A DNA stretch of 19,010 bases from Scedosporium boydii (GCA_002221725.1 NJFT01000391.1:1-19010), one strand, 5' to 3'; positions 1 to 9,860 are shown, counted from the stretch's first letter. Numbers and translations: made by a program. The notes: a model not told the origin generated them from the sequence alone.

Positions 1-110
1 AAATAGTACTGGTGAAATCAGCGATAGCGAAAGTACTAGTTCAGCTGCTTCCTGTATTGTGGTGACTAGAAGTGTGGAAATAATCCATGATTGAAGTTGG
101 ATGGGCTGAA

Positions 111-2238
111 ATGGCGATGTGGTTTTTTGGGGGGGCGGAATGGGGGGGCGGGCGGAAAGTGGGGTCGTCAACTTATTGGTGGAATGGCTTGGTAAGTTGA
201 TGTCGAACTAACACTCGGTTTATACTGCTAACGAAGATTCCCATTGTCAAGGGCGACAAATATCTAGCCAAATCCTCAGAGTACAACAAGTTGGATGGCA
301 TTGCGGCCGTGTTCGCCGCGCGTAAAGTCTACTCACTGCAAAACTACCTTGAGGATGAGGGCGGTGGTGCCAAGTGGGCCAAAGCGATGTTCAAGGACTT
401 GACCAAGAGCAAACACGTGAGGGATTCCTATTTAGACAACCCCGTTACAGCGGTAAGCAAATCTACATACAGAGTGTCTTGGTTTGCTTGCTCATGGCTA
501 ACAATCTTGTCAGGGCGAATGCACTCTCAGAGAGATGCTAAAGAAGGACTTGTATGATCTTGCTGCGGCGGAGGGTCTCGACTTGAGCAAGGACGCCGCA
601 ACGAGCGCCGCAGAGGTTACTGCCAGGATTGATAAACTAGTATTGAGCGTTGCCACGTCCATGGACTATTTCCGCCAAGGATTCACTGCCCTCGAAAGAT
701 TCAATGGCTTCAAAGGCTGCATCGCGAGTGCCAAAAGGGCTATCAACAGGGCTCCTGGCGCAAAAGGAGGATTCCTTTACATGAAAGGTCTTACGGTTCT
801 TGTTTCGGTAAGTCTTCTTCGATAAGTCTCGTTGTTCTTGTCGGCTAAAGCGTCGGTCAGGTTGCCGGGTACATATTTCTAGCCTATAACACCTTCACCA
901 AGTGGGATCAACTCTCGGGGCCTCAACCTGCAAATGCAATTATTTTCACTCTGTCCATGGTGGCCGACATTCTGGATAAATCCATTGGGGTATACCAGGT
1001 CATAAAGGCACCGACACTGGAAGAACCGGTGGAACTCTCGGACAAAGAGGTTAGCGCGGCAGAGGTATTGGACGAGAAGCTTGAGGAAAAGATGAGCTCC
1101 CCCGAAGGTGCTAAAGAACTCAACTCGATCAATGAGGACGTATCCGAGCACAACTTTAGTTTGCGCGACACCTTCATGCATAGCATCAACGCTGAGGAGC
1201 AGCCTTCTCACAGCGCCGAAATCATCGACCGTGGCGTGGAGGATATGGGCCCCGGAGAGAGAATCCCCGGCCCAAATGAACCACCCGGGAGCCTCCAGAG
1301 GATATACCACCATCTGGTCGAGGGCCATGGGAGCAATTTACCACTCGCGAAAGCCTTATCAAGGGTGTCAACGGCACTCTCGGAATTTGCTTTACCATAT
1401 CCATGTCGCTTGAGCTGAAGAACAACTGGGATAATTATACGGACGTGGGAAAGGCCCTCAACCTGCTGCAGATTGCCATCCAGGGTTTGACTGTCCTCGT
1501 CGACGCGGCCCTCCTAGTTGGAGACGGCTCGTCGCAAGCGGCGGGTTGGCTGCCGACTGTGCCATGATGGTCGCATTACTGGTCTTAGACGCGGTGCTCG
1601 CCGTCGTCGGAATCGTCGTCCTAGCTCTTCTCACGTTCTTGCACCTCACTAAACCATCGGTTCCAGAAGACACGCCTGTCGAGAAGTTCCTTAAGAACAC
1701 CGCACATCCGTTCATCGACGGCCTCACACCACAGCCAAAGCCGTTACTCACGTATTCGGCGCCAGCCAAGGTCGCGGCAGGTGCCAGTTCTGTGCACGTG
1801 CCGATCACGGGTACGAACCACACCGGTGCCGACGTGACACTCACGCGCTCGACAATCACGCTTGAGGTTGGCGCCGACGACGCGGCACTGTTCTCAGGGC
1901 CGACTACGGTGTGGACTGTGGCTGGCAAGTATGACCCGGGCAAGCCAAGTACTTTGAGTGTCGACGCCATCGGTGTCGCAGGAGAATCAGCGCAAACGGT
2001 CGTGACAGGGTATCTCGCGCCGCAAGGAGGCAACAACTTAGTGTCATATGACCTTTTGGCGCAGGGGCCGCCTACTACTAATGAAGCAAACGGACTGTTG
2101 ATTGCGAAGGCGGGCCAGAGCATCAAGATCGCATGGCGGGGCACTATTAACGAGGCCGGGTCAACGACCTTGCAGATTGTCGAATCACTCCAGAATGGCG
2201 ACAAATGTGTGTTCCAGACAACTATTGACCGCAGTTAG
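111..2238 (+). pseudogene. Unrecognised two-module membrane-type protein with beta-rich C-terminal domain; two frame breaks in last exon
   Basis: Proposed exons are 111-191, 237-452, 514-807 and 861-2238. The three introns (45, 61 and 53 bp) have GTAAG donors and join the frame cleanly. ATG 111 follows an upstream in-frame ATG at 87 and precedes one at 117; exon 1 encodes a Gly/Trp-rich start. The protein begins with a hydrophilic helical region, then a hydrophobic segment across the exon 3/4 junction (GLTVLVSVAGYIFLAYNTF) followed by a WDQL element, then an acidic linker. A second hydrophobic segment with a similar W-D element follows, then a very hydrophobic stretch (about 1565-1645) and a beta-rich C-terminal domain of about 190 residues ending in TAG. 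The frame changes between about 1280 and 1340, and again between about 1516 and 1565. Each shift equals one missing base (or two extra). The first could be hidden by a weak intron in the linker; the second falls in a conserved-looking hydrophobic stretch where no intron fits. I do not recognise the family. It could be a pseudogene, or an intact gene with sequence errors. Confidence 0.6.
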
Positions 2239-2445
2239 GTAGATGGGAGTGTGCTATGGAATGCGGAGCCTGTTATCCGCTAGGGAACCGATAGGATGGA
2301 GTCGGTCTCCAGAGAATGAGGGGGGACAGAGGAGCTACGTGATGAAAGGGGTGACTGGGTAGGTGTGGACTGGGACATGGCGACGGTGCCTCCTGCAAGG
2401 CAACTGTTTCAGTTGACTATTCATACCGTTCTGCATCGATAGGCT
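2239..2445. other. Short convergent 3' spacer
   Basis: These 207 bp separate the stop of the rightward frame-broken gene from the stop of the leftward HeLo-like/ankyrin gene. The two 3' ends face each other, so the spacer must hold both polyadenylation regions. I see no further gene or repeat in it. Confidence 0.6.
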
Positions 2446-4596
2446 CTAATAGAAGCTCTCATCTATGCTGCTATCCGATTCATACCATTCTCCAGGAACA
2501 TGAAGAGGCGGATGTTCAATCAATTTCCAGAACTCGCCAACTAAGATGTCTGTAGGTTCGGCCCACCAGATATCCCAATCTTCGACTTCAGGACCATATT
2601 TGAATCCGATAACTCGTGCTCTCTGGAACCTCGGTGTCCGGTCCAAAAACTCTCTGAGAGACCGGGACACGCGGGGCTGAGTCGTGCGCAGCACCTCATT
2701 CTCTCGGCGTCCGTATTGTATTAAATCGACACCAGCTTCTTTGAGCATCTCGAGCCACATGAAGAACCATGATCGAATCCGAGGCCGATCTCGAATCCGA
2801 CGCCGATCTCGAGGCGAGAAGTGAAGGGACTGGTGGATCAGACGGAGGAGTGGAGTGTTGTAAACACCGCTATGGTCACATCCCCTCCATTCAAGGATAT
2901 GCAGATCCTTGGTTTTCTGGATGACGTCTCGTATAAAAATGCGCCAGTCATCGATATAATTCCCGCCTCGGCGAAGTTCGAGTAAGTAGTTCAGGTGCGG
3001 AATCCTTTCTGAAACGGTATGTATTAACGAGCACCCATCACCCTCTAGATTGCACACCTTCTCCGGATCGAGACCCCACTCTGGGTTAAGTATGAATCGT
3101 AGTGCTTCGGGATTATCGATCATGCATTGTGCTGATCTCCTCAATCGCGAAAGGAGTGACGTATCACGATGTGATGGACAAACAAAGGGCTGCAGGCGAC
3201 AGAATGCCTCCCATGTCCTGGTATGACGAGGGCACCAGCAATCGGTTCGGATATCCATTACACCTCTCTCCGGCATAAGATCGTGGGAGATGAGAAGCTC
3301 AATGCCCTCCGTGCGCTCTGTTGCAGTCGTTTCACTCTGGAGCGGATCGCTAATGAAATCCGCTATTGTCCTATGGAACAGCAATGATGTTAGACCCGAT
3401 ATCTTCCGGTGTAATAAGAAAGGCTTGTGTTCTCTTACCAGCCTTTGTCATCAGTTTCGCTTCCATCTATCTCAATATTCAGTTCAATGAACAGCTTCAG
3501 AACGGCTGTTCGACCTGAAACTAGAGAAAACTAAACACATCGATGCCCATGAATATACATTTGCTCAACGGGAAAATACAGTCACTCACCATTAGCAGTG
3601 AAGTCCCAACCCCGTCACAATCGTACGGCGACGCCTCGCCTGCCTGGAACATCGCTTGGAGGGTCTTCGCATCTCCAAAGAGTGCCGCTCGGAATACCGG
3701 AGAATCGAAGGGCCTCCTCGAGTAACCGCGCAAGGAGAGTTTCCAGCCTCCATAGGACATGCTGGCACGAAGTTCCAAGGCATACAGCACACCTCTAAGC
3801 CACCATGGCGGCCGGAAGCCAGCCCGGAAACTGCGAGAGTTCCTCTCGAAACCGAACGACCCAGTGGTTAACGAGCCTTTCCAACGCAGATTCGACTTAG
3901 TTCGCTGTGAATTGTGCGTATGAACAGTTACTTGTTCTGAGATATCGAAGCTATTGTGTATTTAGTCCCTTCTAGTTGATGTTCGTCGCTCCTGGTATTG
4001 GAAACGGCTGGGCCTACGAGACACCGAGTGCTCGAAAGTTGCGTAGTAACCCTGCTAGCTATGATATCGGCTTGCGCCTTCACGAGGGCTCTGCGAACTG
4101 TAAGTGATGGGCCAGCACGAAATGCCCAACCAAAAGGACTTACTCACATAATATAGCCTTGCTGGGCAAGCTGCAACATTCCAACAGCAGTCTCCAGCTG
4201 CTTCTCGAGTCTCTTCAGTTGATCCTTCTTCAGAATCGCCTTCGCACATGCGAGCTTTCTATGGGAGCGTCGAGATGAATTAATTTGGGTGGACAGGTCG
4301 ACCGCTAAATCTTCCAACTTCCCTAGCGCCCTGCGGCAGAATTCCGCGCTCCGCCTCGCTGCCATATCATTCCAGATCTCAGGTGGCAGGTCGCTCTGGC
4401 CGACTGTTTGTTCAAACTCCCAAAGGGCTGGATCAAGGCAGTCGAGTTGTTGCATGAGGAGGTCAATGTTCTCGGGGACATCCCTCACTTCATCCCAGAG
4501 CTGCTTCAGCTTCACGACCGCTCCTCCGGCAACAGCTGCTAGTTGCGCGATGGCGACACCGCTTGCCACGACCCCGAGGGTTTCGGCCATGGTCAT
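2446..4596 (-). CDS. HeLo-like N-terminal domain / ankyrin-repeat protein
   Basis: Proposed exons on the minus strand are 4596-4148, 4090-4025, 3950-3590, 3530-3439 and 3370-2446, giving about 630 residues. Residues 3-150 (start MAETLGVVASGVAIAQLA, then VPENIDLLMQQLDCLDPALWE) match the HeLo-like fungal N-terminal domain found at the front of many NLR-type and ankyrin proteins. Residues about 254-318 form two ankyrin repeats (FRAALFGDAKTLQAMF; then GTSLLM joined to GRTAVLKLFIEL). The C-terminal 300 residues are Trp-rich (GPEVEDWDIW, VGEFWKLIEHPP) and resemble the tail of this fungal ankyrin family; no NACHT or NB-ARC domain is present. Intron 3 (GTGAGT donor 3589, TTTAG acceptor 3531) and intron 4 (GTAAGA, CTAAC, CATAG) are well supported. 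Intron 2 is uncertain: donors at 4024, 4017 or 4005 can each restore frame. HeLo-like domains are linked to regulated cell death and incompatibility in fungi; the role here is inferred. ATG 4590 is an alternative start. Confidence 0.82.
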
Positions 4597-5365
4597 TGAA
4601 TCCTAGTTAGAGTTTCGAGGGATGAGTTATTACGTTACTTGTGTGTTGCAGCGATAAAGCCGACAGCCTGGATGAAGACGAGCTTGATGGTGAGCAGTGT
4701 CAACACTTCAGTAGGGCGGGGAGGCAGAACCACGTCCATGATAGGCTGAGAACATTTGAGGCGAAGCCCAACCCTTCATGCATGCATGGGTTTCTCTGTG
4801 CTCGACGCGATCGGCTCGCTTACTATGTTCAGGCATTCAGAATAGAAAATTGATCCGAAAAATGTCTACCATCGTCCGAACAATCCATGTCATCTAGGCC
4901 CCCGATGGTGATAGGGTTAGGGTTATCTCAAATCTAGAATGTTTCCATTGTTTCGGAACCATTACCACGATCCCCTCAGAAACTGGATAACTAGCGCCTC
5001 TTTCAATATCATCTCGTGATGACTAGACTTCCAGGGCTGAGGCACGCCAAGAGGGGCACTTGATCTTCCGAGGCAGTTCCTAACTGCTCCGTAGATTAGA
5101 ACCTGAGAAGATGAGCACCATGATTGCCGCATTGAGAAGACCGGCAGCTTGGGCTCAACCCTCTGACTAATCGCTACACAGCCTCCCCAAGCCACAGTTG
5201 CCCTCGAATGCAGCGGGTGGGTGAGATTCACCGTTGACCATTGAATGCTCCGAATTGCGCCGTCAGAACTTCCCTCCGTCAATTTGGGTGATATTTATTT
5301 GAATTGTAGTTGCATTCAATTTAGAAAAAATCAATTACTTTACTCGTCACCTCGCTGAGAAAATC
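4597..5365. other. Divergent intergenic region between HeLo-like gene and Zn2Cys6 gene
   Basis: This 769-bp spacer must hold the promoters of both flanking genes, which are transcribed away from each other. Open frames here (for example minus strand 5282-4962 and plus strand 4641-4853) show no recognisable domain and no consistent splice context, so I do not call them. The one distinct motif is a double telomere-type repeat at 4912-4925. Confidence 0.6.
4912..4925 (+). promoter_or_regulatory. Double TTAGGG telobox-like element
   Basis: The sequence TAGGGTTAGGGTTA contains just over two TTAGGG units. TTAGGG is the telomere repeat of most filamentous ascomycetes, and short interstitial copies are known binding sites for Tbf1/Teb1-type Myb proteins in yeasts. 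It lies about 315 bp upstream of the HeLo-like start and about 440 bp upstream of the Zn2Cys6 start. Binding is inferred; only the motif is seen. Confidence 0.4.
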
Positions 5366-6964
5366 ATGGTTGGCGTCCCGCGCAGCACTGGCTGTACCCT
5401 CTGCATCAAGCGCCGCGTCCGATGCGACGAAGGCCGACCAACTTGCCAAAAGTGCATCAAATACGGCGCCGAATGTCCCGGGTACAACCGCCCCTTCAAA
5501 TTCGTAACCGAGAGGCTGGCGAAGCGTTCTGGAAAAGGGCGACACACTCCAGCCACCGGGACCAGTCCGGCAACATCCTCCGCATCTGCGAACAGTCCGA
5601 CTTCTCAATCCCCTTCCCAGTCCTCCTCCGACGTAACACGTCCTTCGGATGCTCTTCGTTTCGAGCTTAACCCCGGTCGGATGCAGGTACTTGTGCCGCT
5701 TGCCCAGGGTATCTGGGACATGAGGCGCGACGGCGAGTTTATGCATTTCTGGCCGTGGCTTGAGGGTCTCCCAGATAGGCTTGGCGCCAAGGCCACCCTG
5801 GACAGCGCCGCATGTGCTCTGGTGCTGCATATAAAAGGCAGACAGGCTGGTAACGAGGGTGTGGTTGCTCGGGCTCGGACCTCATATCTACAGGCACTGC
5901 CTGCTTTACAGCATGCGTTGAACCATCCGACGGAGTGGAGGACAAGCGAGACGTTGTGCTCGGCCATTCTGCTCTGTGTGTATGAGGTATGCCACTTCAA
6001 ACCGCACTAAAGTTCCTTTAAAAACAAAATCTCATCGACCTTCTACTTAGTCTTTTGCCGGCACTACGAGCCCAAGCAACTGGATGAATCATGCAAAAGG
6101 CGTGGGCCGGCTAATGCTACTACGGGGTCCGCAAGCGCACGACAATGATTGGGACGTGTCCATGATCTCAATCTTTCGTGGCCTCAGTGTACGCCAGCCC
6201 CAGTCACGCCCTTCCTTCCGCTAGTCTACTTCATGATCCACTAATATTTCTATTTCATTCTGGTTTCCAAATCTGTTTAGATCATGTACTCTCTCTTTAC
6301 AGCTGAGGATTGCTTCCTCGCCAAAAAGGAATGGAGAGACACCTGGTACAACCGCGGACCTGAACCTTACGCCGCTCTCATTGACGAATTTTGGTATTGT
6401 CTAGCGCTCTGCCCAAGCGTCGTCCGGCAAGCCCAACTCCTTCGCAAGAGGAGCCTATCCGGCTCGGGCGTAGATGAGGAGGGAATACTGATAGCCACAC
6501 GCCAAACCCTCGAGCTGCGGGACCGATTTATCGAATGGAATGACGCGTTCTTGCGCTACCTTCCCGAGCCAGAAGAAATCCCGAGCCAGGACGACAGCTC
6601 CCCTTATTCGACAATGCTCACCTATGCGACTCCCTGGATCGGTACCCTCTTCATGGGATACTGGGCCAGCATGCTCGTCATTCAGGATATACTCGAGGAG
6701 TGGGCTGGTCTCGCCTTCGAGGAGACGAAAGAAGATCTCCTGGCCCAGATCCTCAAGTCAGTCGAGTTTACGTCCAAGGGGTTCATGGGTCCATATCGCA
6801 TCGGATTTTCTGTGAGGATTGCGCTCGAGTTCGCGAATCAGGAGCAACGGCGCTGGATACGGAAGTTGCTTAGGGATCGATCCGAGTCCTTTGCTGCGAC
6901 CACGCCGACTCCGAGTGCGAAGATGCTGCGTCCAATTATTCGTGGCGCGCTGGCGGATGGGTGA
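5366..6964 (+). CDS. Zn(II)2Cys6 fungal transcription factor with fungal-specific activation/regulatory domain
   Basis: Exons are 5366-5986, 6051-6188 and 6281-6964, giving about 480 residues. Introns of 64 and 92 bp (GTATGC..TTAG, GTACGC..TTTAG) both sit between codons. The N-terminus carries a binuclear zinc cluster with Cys at 10, 13, 20, 27, 30 and 37 (spacing CX2CX6CX6CX2CX6C) and basic residues between (CIKRRVRC), which binds DNA in the nucleus. A Ser/Thr/Pro-rich linker covers about residues 59-90. The rest is helical and fits the fungal-specific regulatory domain of the Fungal_trans_2 type; the exon 2 product (SPSNWMNHAKGVGRLMLLRGP) carries its typical W..H..G...L...RGP pattern. The start is the first ATG before the zinc cluster. 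It is divergent from the HeLo-like gene. Targets cannot be read from the sequence; the next genes downstream are candidates only by position. Confidence 0.93.
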
Positions 6965-7803
6965 TTCTTCATTTGAGGTTAAATATCTACGGTCTGAATA
7001 ATTTTGATAAGTAGCATCTCTCTCTCGACAACGCAGTATGGCGTTGGAAAAGAGGACGCTTTCAGTGTGACGAAGGCCTCGACCCCTTTCATATATTCCT
7101 CATCCTTATCAAAAACTACAAGCAATGGTGATCTCGAACAATTGCAATACGGAGTACGTCCTATGGGAATCTCTGTGAGGATTCTCCCAACTGCATGCTG
7201 GCAATGCCGCCCACCTTGCCAGGATCAAAGTCGAAGATGCGCCACGCTACAGGCGACGCTATCCTGGGAAATCGTGTGACATGGAGGGATCAACGCCAAC
7301 AAAACAGCTTCGAGTCTGTCACTGCCACTGCACGTGCGTGATGGACGCCAATCAAGGAAAACCCGCTCACGATCATTACTGCCAAGTTCATTGGCGGACC
7401 GCCCCATCCTCATTCCAAGCCTTGCCATTCAGTGCCCGCAATTTATGCTTGTTTTTGTCAGATTCGCGACGTCGAGCCTAATCGGGACTAGCGCTTATCC
7501 CTCTGCTCCTTTGATGCGACACAACTTTATCCCGGTCGCCCAGAGGGGCTGGTGGTAGAGTGGGTGATCTGCATCGCGGTTTGAGGATGAAAAGGGAAAT
7601 GAAGCGTTGGTCAAAGACCGAACCGTTCTTAGTCCGGTTCTATTGCGCGAGATGATGATCGTTTTTCCGTCCATATGTCAAGCATTTTTGAAGAATATAT
7701 ATTTCACGACAGGTTAGCCAAGACGTGTCCCTCGTGAGATTTCGCTGCATCTGTCTCTTGTTTTTGAGTAAGATCAGACGACTGGCACCCGAAACACCTT
7801 CCC
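6965..7803. other. Intergenic region, no gene recognised
   Basis: This 839-bp spacer holds the 3' end of the Zn2Cys6 gene and the promoter of the 346-residue protein gene. Short open frames occur on both strands (for example plus 7004-7279 and minus 7428-7225), but their translations have no domain-like character and lack paired splice sites. I see no repeat or RNA gene. Confidence 0.55.
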
Positions 7804-8904
7804 ATGATGGCAGAATCCCACATTTATGAAGGAACGAACGTTCCAACCGATCCCTTCCACGACCTGGCATCAGAGCACCACCTAGTCTCAGAGCAGACGA
7901 CAGCCTCATCATCAGCCCCAGCCAAAATCTTCAACACCTACCGTCGCGCGGCCTTCGGGCGCAAACACGTCTTCTCTGAGACGACCGGTCCAGCACGCTA
8001 CTGGATCTTCAACCCCGTCCCGCAAAAGCACTCGAGCCAATGGAGGCCCATCTTCTGGCGCGGCGACAACCCCAAGTACTGTCCCGAGAGCACGCGGATA
8101 GGCAAGGCGCGGCGTACGGGGTTCTGGAACTCGTTTAGGATCCACATCGGCGATGGGATGGAGCAAGAGCTGAAGAATAAGGAGCGGAGGAAGGCCAAGA
8201 AGGGGTATGCGAGGAAACAAAAGTGGAGGAAATGGTTCTGCATGGGACCTTCGCCGCCGAAGAAGCCGTTGGAGGAGGAAGAGGAGGTGACGGGCCTTAT
8301 CATGCCGGTTAGAATGTTTCGGCCTAAGGGGTTGGGCAGGACGCTGAAGTGGGAGATTAATGGGAATGAGTACATGTGGAAGGGCACGAGGACATTCCTT
8401 CCCAACGGCGTGAAGAAGATGAAGGGCATATCTCATGATTTCAAGGTATGTTTTCTCTTGGCGGCTTTTGTTTGAGAGTGGCTGACTCTAATTCTCGTTT
8501 CATAGCTCGTCAGCTCGGATAACGTCGTGATTGCGACCTTTGAAAAAGATCGATGGGCATCCTTCAAGCCGTCGGAGAAAGTCGGGGCTCCCCCAAACAA
8601 GAGCAGGACACTTCTAGGCACGCTTAAAATCTTCCCGTTGCCCAACAGCGACGCGAGTGGAGGAGCTGAAAAGGCGACGAAGAAGGAGGATATTGTGACC
8701 GAGAACATGAACAAGGTTAGCGACAAGATGCTGGCCAAAAAATCGAAGGAGGACAGGATTGTGAATCTCGATGGGCCGCACTCCGGGGACTTGCTTGAGG
8801 AGGCCATTGTGTTTACGTGCTGGATCGCGATCGAAGGAGAGCATCGGTTGAGGTGGAAGATTGTTGATATCTTGGAAGAAGTGGGCGAGTCGATTGGGGG
8901 ATAA
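7804..8904 (+). CDS. Conserved-looking fungal protein of unknown function
   Basis: Exons are 7804-8445 and 8506-8904, with a 60-bp intron (GTATGT donor, CTAAT branch, CATAG acceptor) between codons; the product has about 346 residues. ATG 7804 is followed at once by a second in-frame ATG. After a hydrophilic stretch the core starts near residue 45 (FNTYRRAAFGRKHVFSE) and is rich in Trp, Phe and Tyr (RYWIFNPVPQKHSSQWRPIF). A strongly basic segment (KERRKAKKGYARKQKWRKW) at about 126-144 resembles a nuclear-localisation or nucleic-acid/phospholipid contact region, followed by an acidic run of five Glu. The second half alternates short strand-like segments (NEYMWKGTRTF) around the exon junction, and the C-terminus is helical. 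There is no signal peptide or membrane helix. The strand-rich core is vaguely like tubby/LURP-type folds, but I cannot place it in a named family and assign no function. Confidence 0.85.
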
Positions 8905-9110
8905 GTTGGCATCACGCCGATCACACACTCGCTGTACATTTAATTCCTTTGTATGATAGGTACGAGTTAATATTCCTAATTTGCCCCGAGAGCGACGATA
9001 CCATGAAGGCCTTAGACAAACTTGCTCCTGAATCCATGCTATCCCATATCGATGGCGAGGGCCCTGTACGAAGAAGAGGAGGCCGCCATCTTTTCTGACA
9101 TCAATTATAT

Positions 9111-9128
9111 ATATCACAAGTGTGATAT
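9111..9128. repeat. Inverted repeat, 8-bp arms, 2-bp spacer
   Basis: ATATCACA and TGTGATAT flank AG. The element lies about 210 bp after the stop codon of the unknown-function gene. It could be a symmetric protein-binding site or a feature of the transcript end; the sequence alone does not decide. Confidence 0.5.
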
Positions 9129-9330
9129 TGTATATTGACTGCCACTCCTCAAGAAACTTGAAGATTCAAGTGGAACAATTGAAAACGTCAATTATCCTTC
9201 GATAGAACTCGACACGTTGACAATTCCTGAGCCAGGGCTAGTGAATTGTATGTCTTTCGAGGGCTTTCGATATCTTTTGCGCTAGGCCTTCATCTCCAGC
9301 AGTAAACCTCTGCTAACCGTTATTCCACAA

Positions 9331-9358
9331 GGAGGATGTACTTCGTACATCCACCTCC
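9331..9358. repeat. Inverted repeat with 8-bp perfect core
   Basis: GGATGTAC and GTACATCC flank the 3-base loop TTC. An outer GGA/TCC pairing extends the stem after a 3-base bulge. It could form a compact hairpin or serve as a symmetric binding site. Confidence 0.5.
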
Positions 9359-9620
9359 AGAGACTAGTTCGCCATTGAACGAAGAGAGTGGAGCAGCCCC
9401 CAAAACCATGTTCTAGGTTCAAGGGATAGAACCATCAATCCCTGTCCAACGCAAATCTTCTTTGTTCAGAGCAAACTGGCCTCCGTTTATTGCATGGCGA
9501 GGTCGGTGTCGGTGCCCCTCTCCGTCTTACCCCGGAAAGTATCGGCGCCCCGGGAGCTGCTCTCCGCTTTTTGTACTCTTCATGATCTCATTCACAAAAC
9601 ACCACTAAAACAAGCCCAAA

Positions 9621-9642
9621 GGCTGTGATCGAGTTCACAGCC
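9621..9642. repeat. Inverted repeat, 8-bp arms, 6-bp spacer, upstream of VOC gene
   Basis: GGCTGTGA and TCACAGCC flank TCGAGT. It lies about 230 bp upstream of the VOC gene ATG, within promoter range, so a dimeric regulator site is plausible. Function is inferred. Confidence 0.45.
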
Positions 9643-9811
9643 CGTTTCTAAATATATACAAAGCCAATTTGTCAACACCTTAATGTAAGGCTCAACCGTC
9701 TTATTTAAGTCGTTGATAACTCCCATCTTCCGATAGATTCGTGTCTCTCATCTCAGAACATAATTTACTCTTCACTGAGAAAACTCTTGCTCGATACAAT
9801 TACTCAAGCCC

Positions 9812-9860
9812 ACATCTTCTCCTCTCTCCCGTCACCCATTTCTCCACTGCAACAGTTCCT
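9812..9860 (+). promoter_or_regulatory. Pyrimidine-rich leader of the VOC gene
   Basis: A CT-rich stretch (including CTTCTCCTCTCTCCCGTC) lies directly before the VOC start codon. Such tracts are common at transcription starts and in 5' leaders of well-expressed filamentous-fungal genes. No TATA box is obvious just upstream. Confidence 0.35.

Noticed and set aside
1140..1291. Possible 152-bp intron that would explain the first frame break
   Set aside because: Length and phase fit, but the acceptor (CCGGGAG) has no pyrimidine tract and the removed part looks coding. It also cannot explain the second break. Kept only as an alternative.
1458..2204. Long minus-strand open frame (248 codons) opposite the C-terminal domain of the first gene
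   Set aside because: It is antisense to a stretch with clear domain character, and its own translation is low-complexity Ser/Thr/Ala/Pro. It follows from codon bias of the real strand.
4962..5282. Minus-strand open frame of 106 codons in the divergent spacer
   Set aside because: No domain, no splice context, and it would overlap the shared promoter region.
5321..6000. Minus-strand open frames opposite the zinc-cluster gene (5830-5321 and 6000-5605)
   Set aside because: They are antisense to a protein with an unmistakable zinc cluster and show no domain of their own.
7912..9117. Minus-strand open frames of 143-174 codons opposite the unknown-function gene
   Set aside because: They are rich in Leu/Pro/Arg or Ser/Phe as expected for antisense frames. 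The plus strand has a clean intron and an even composition.
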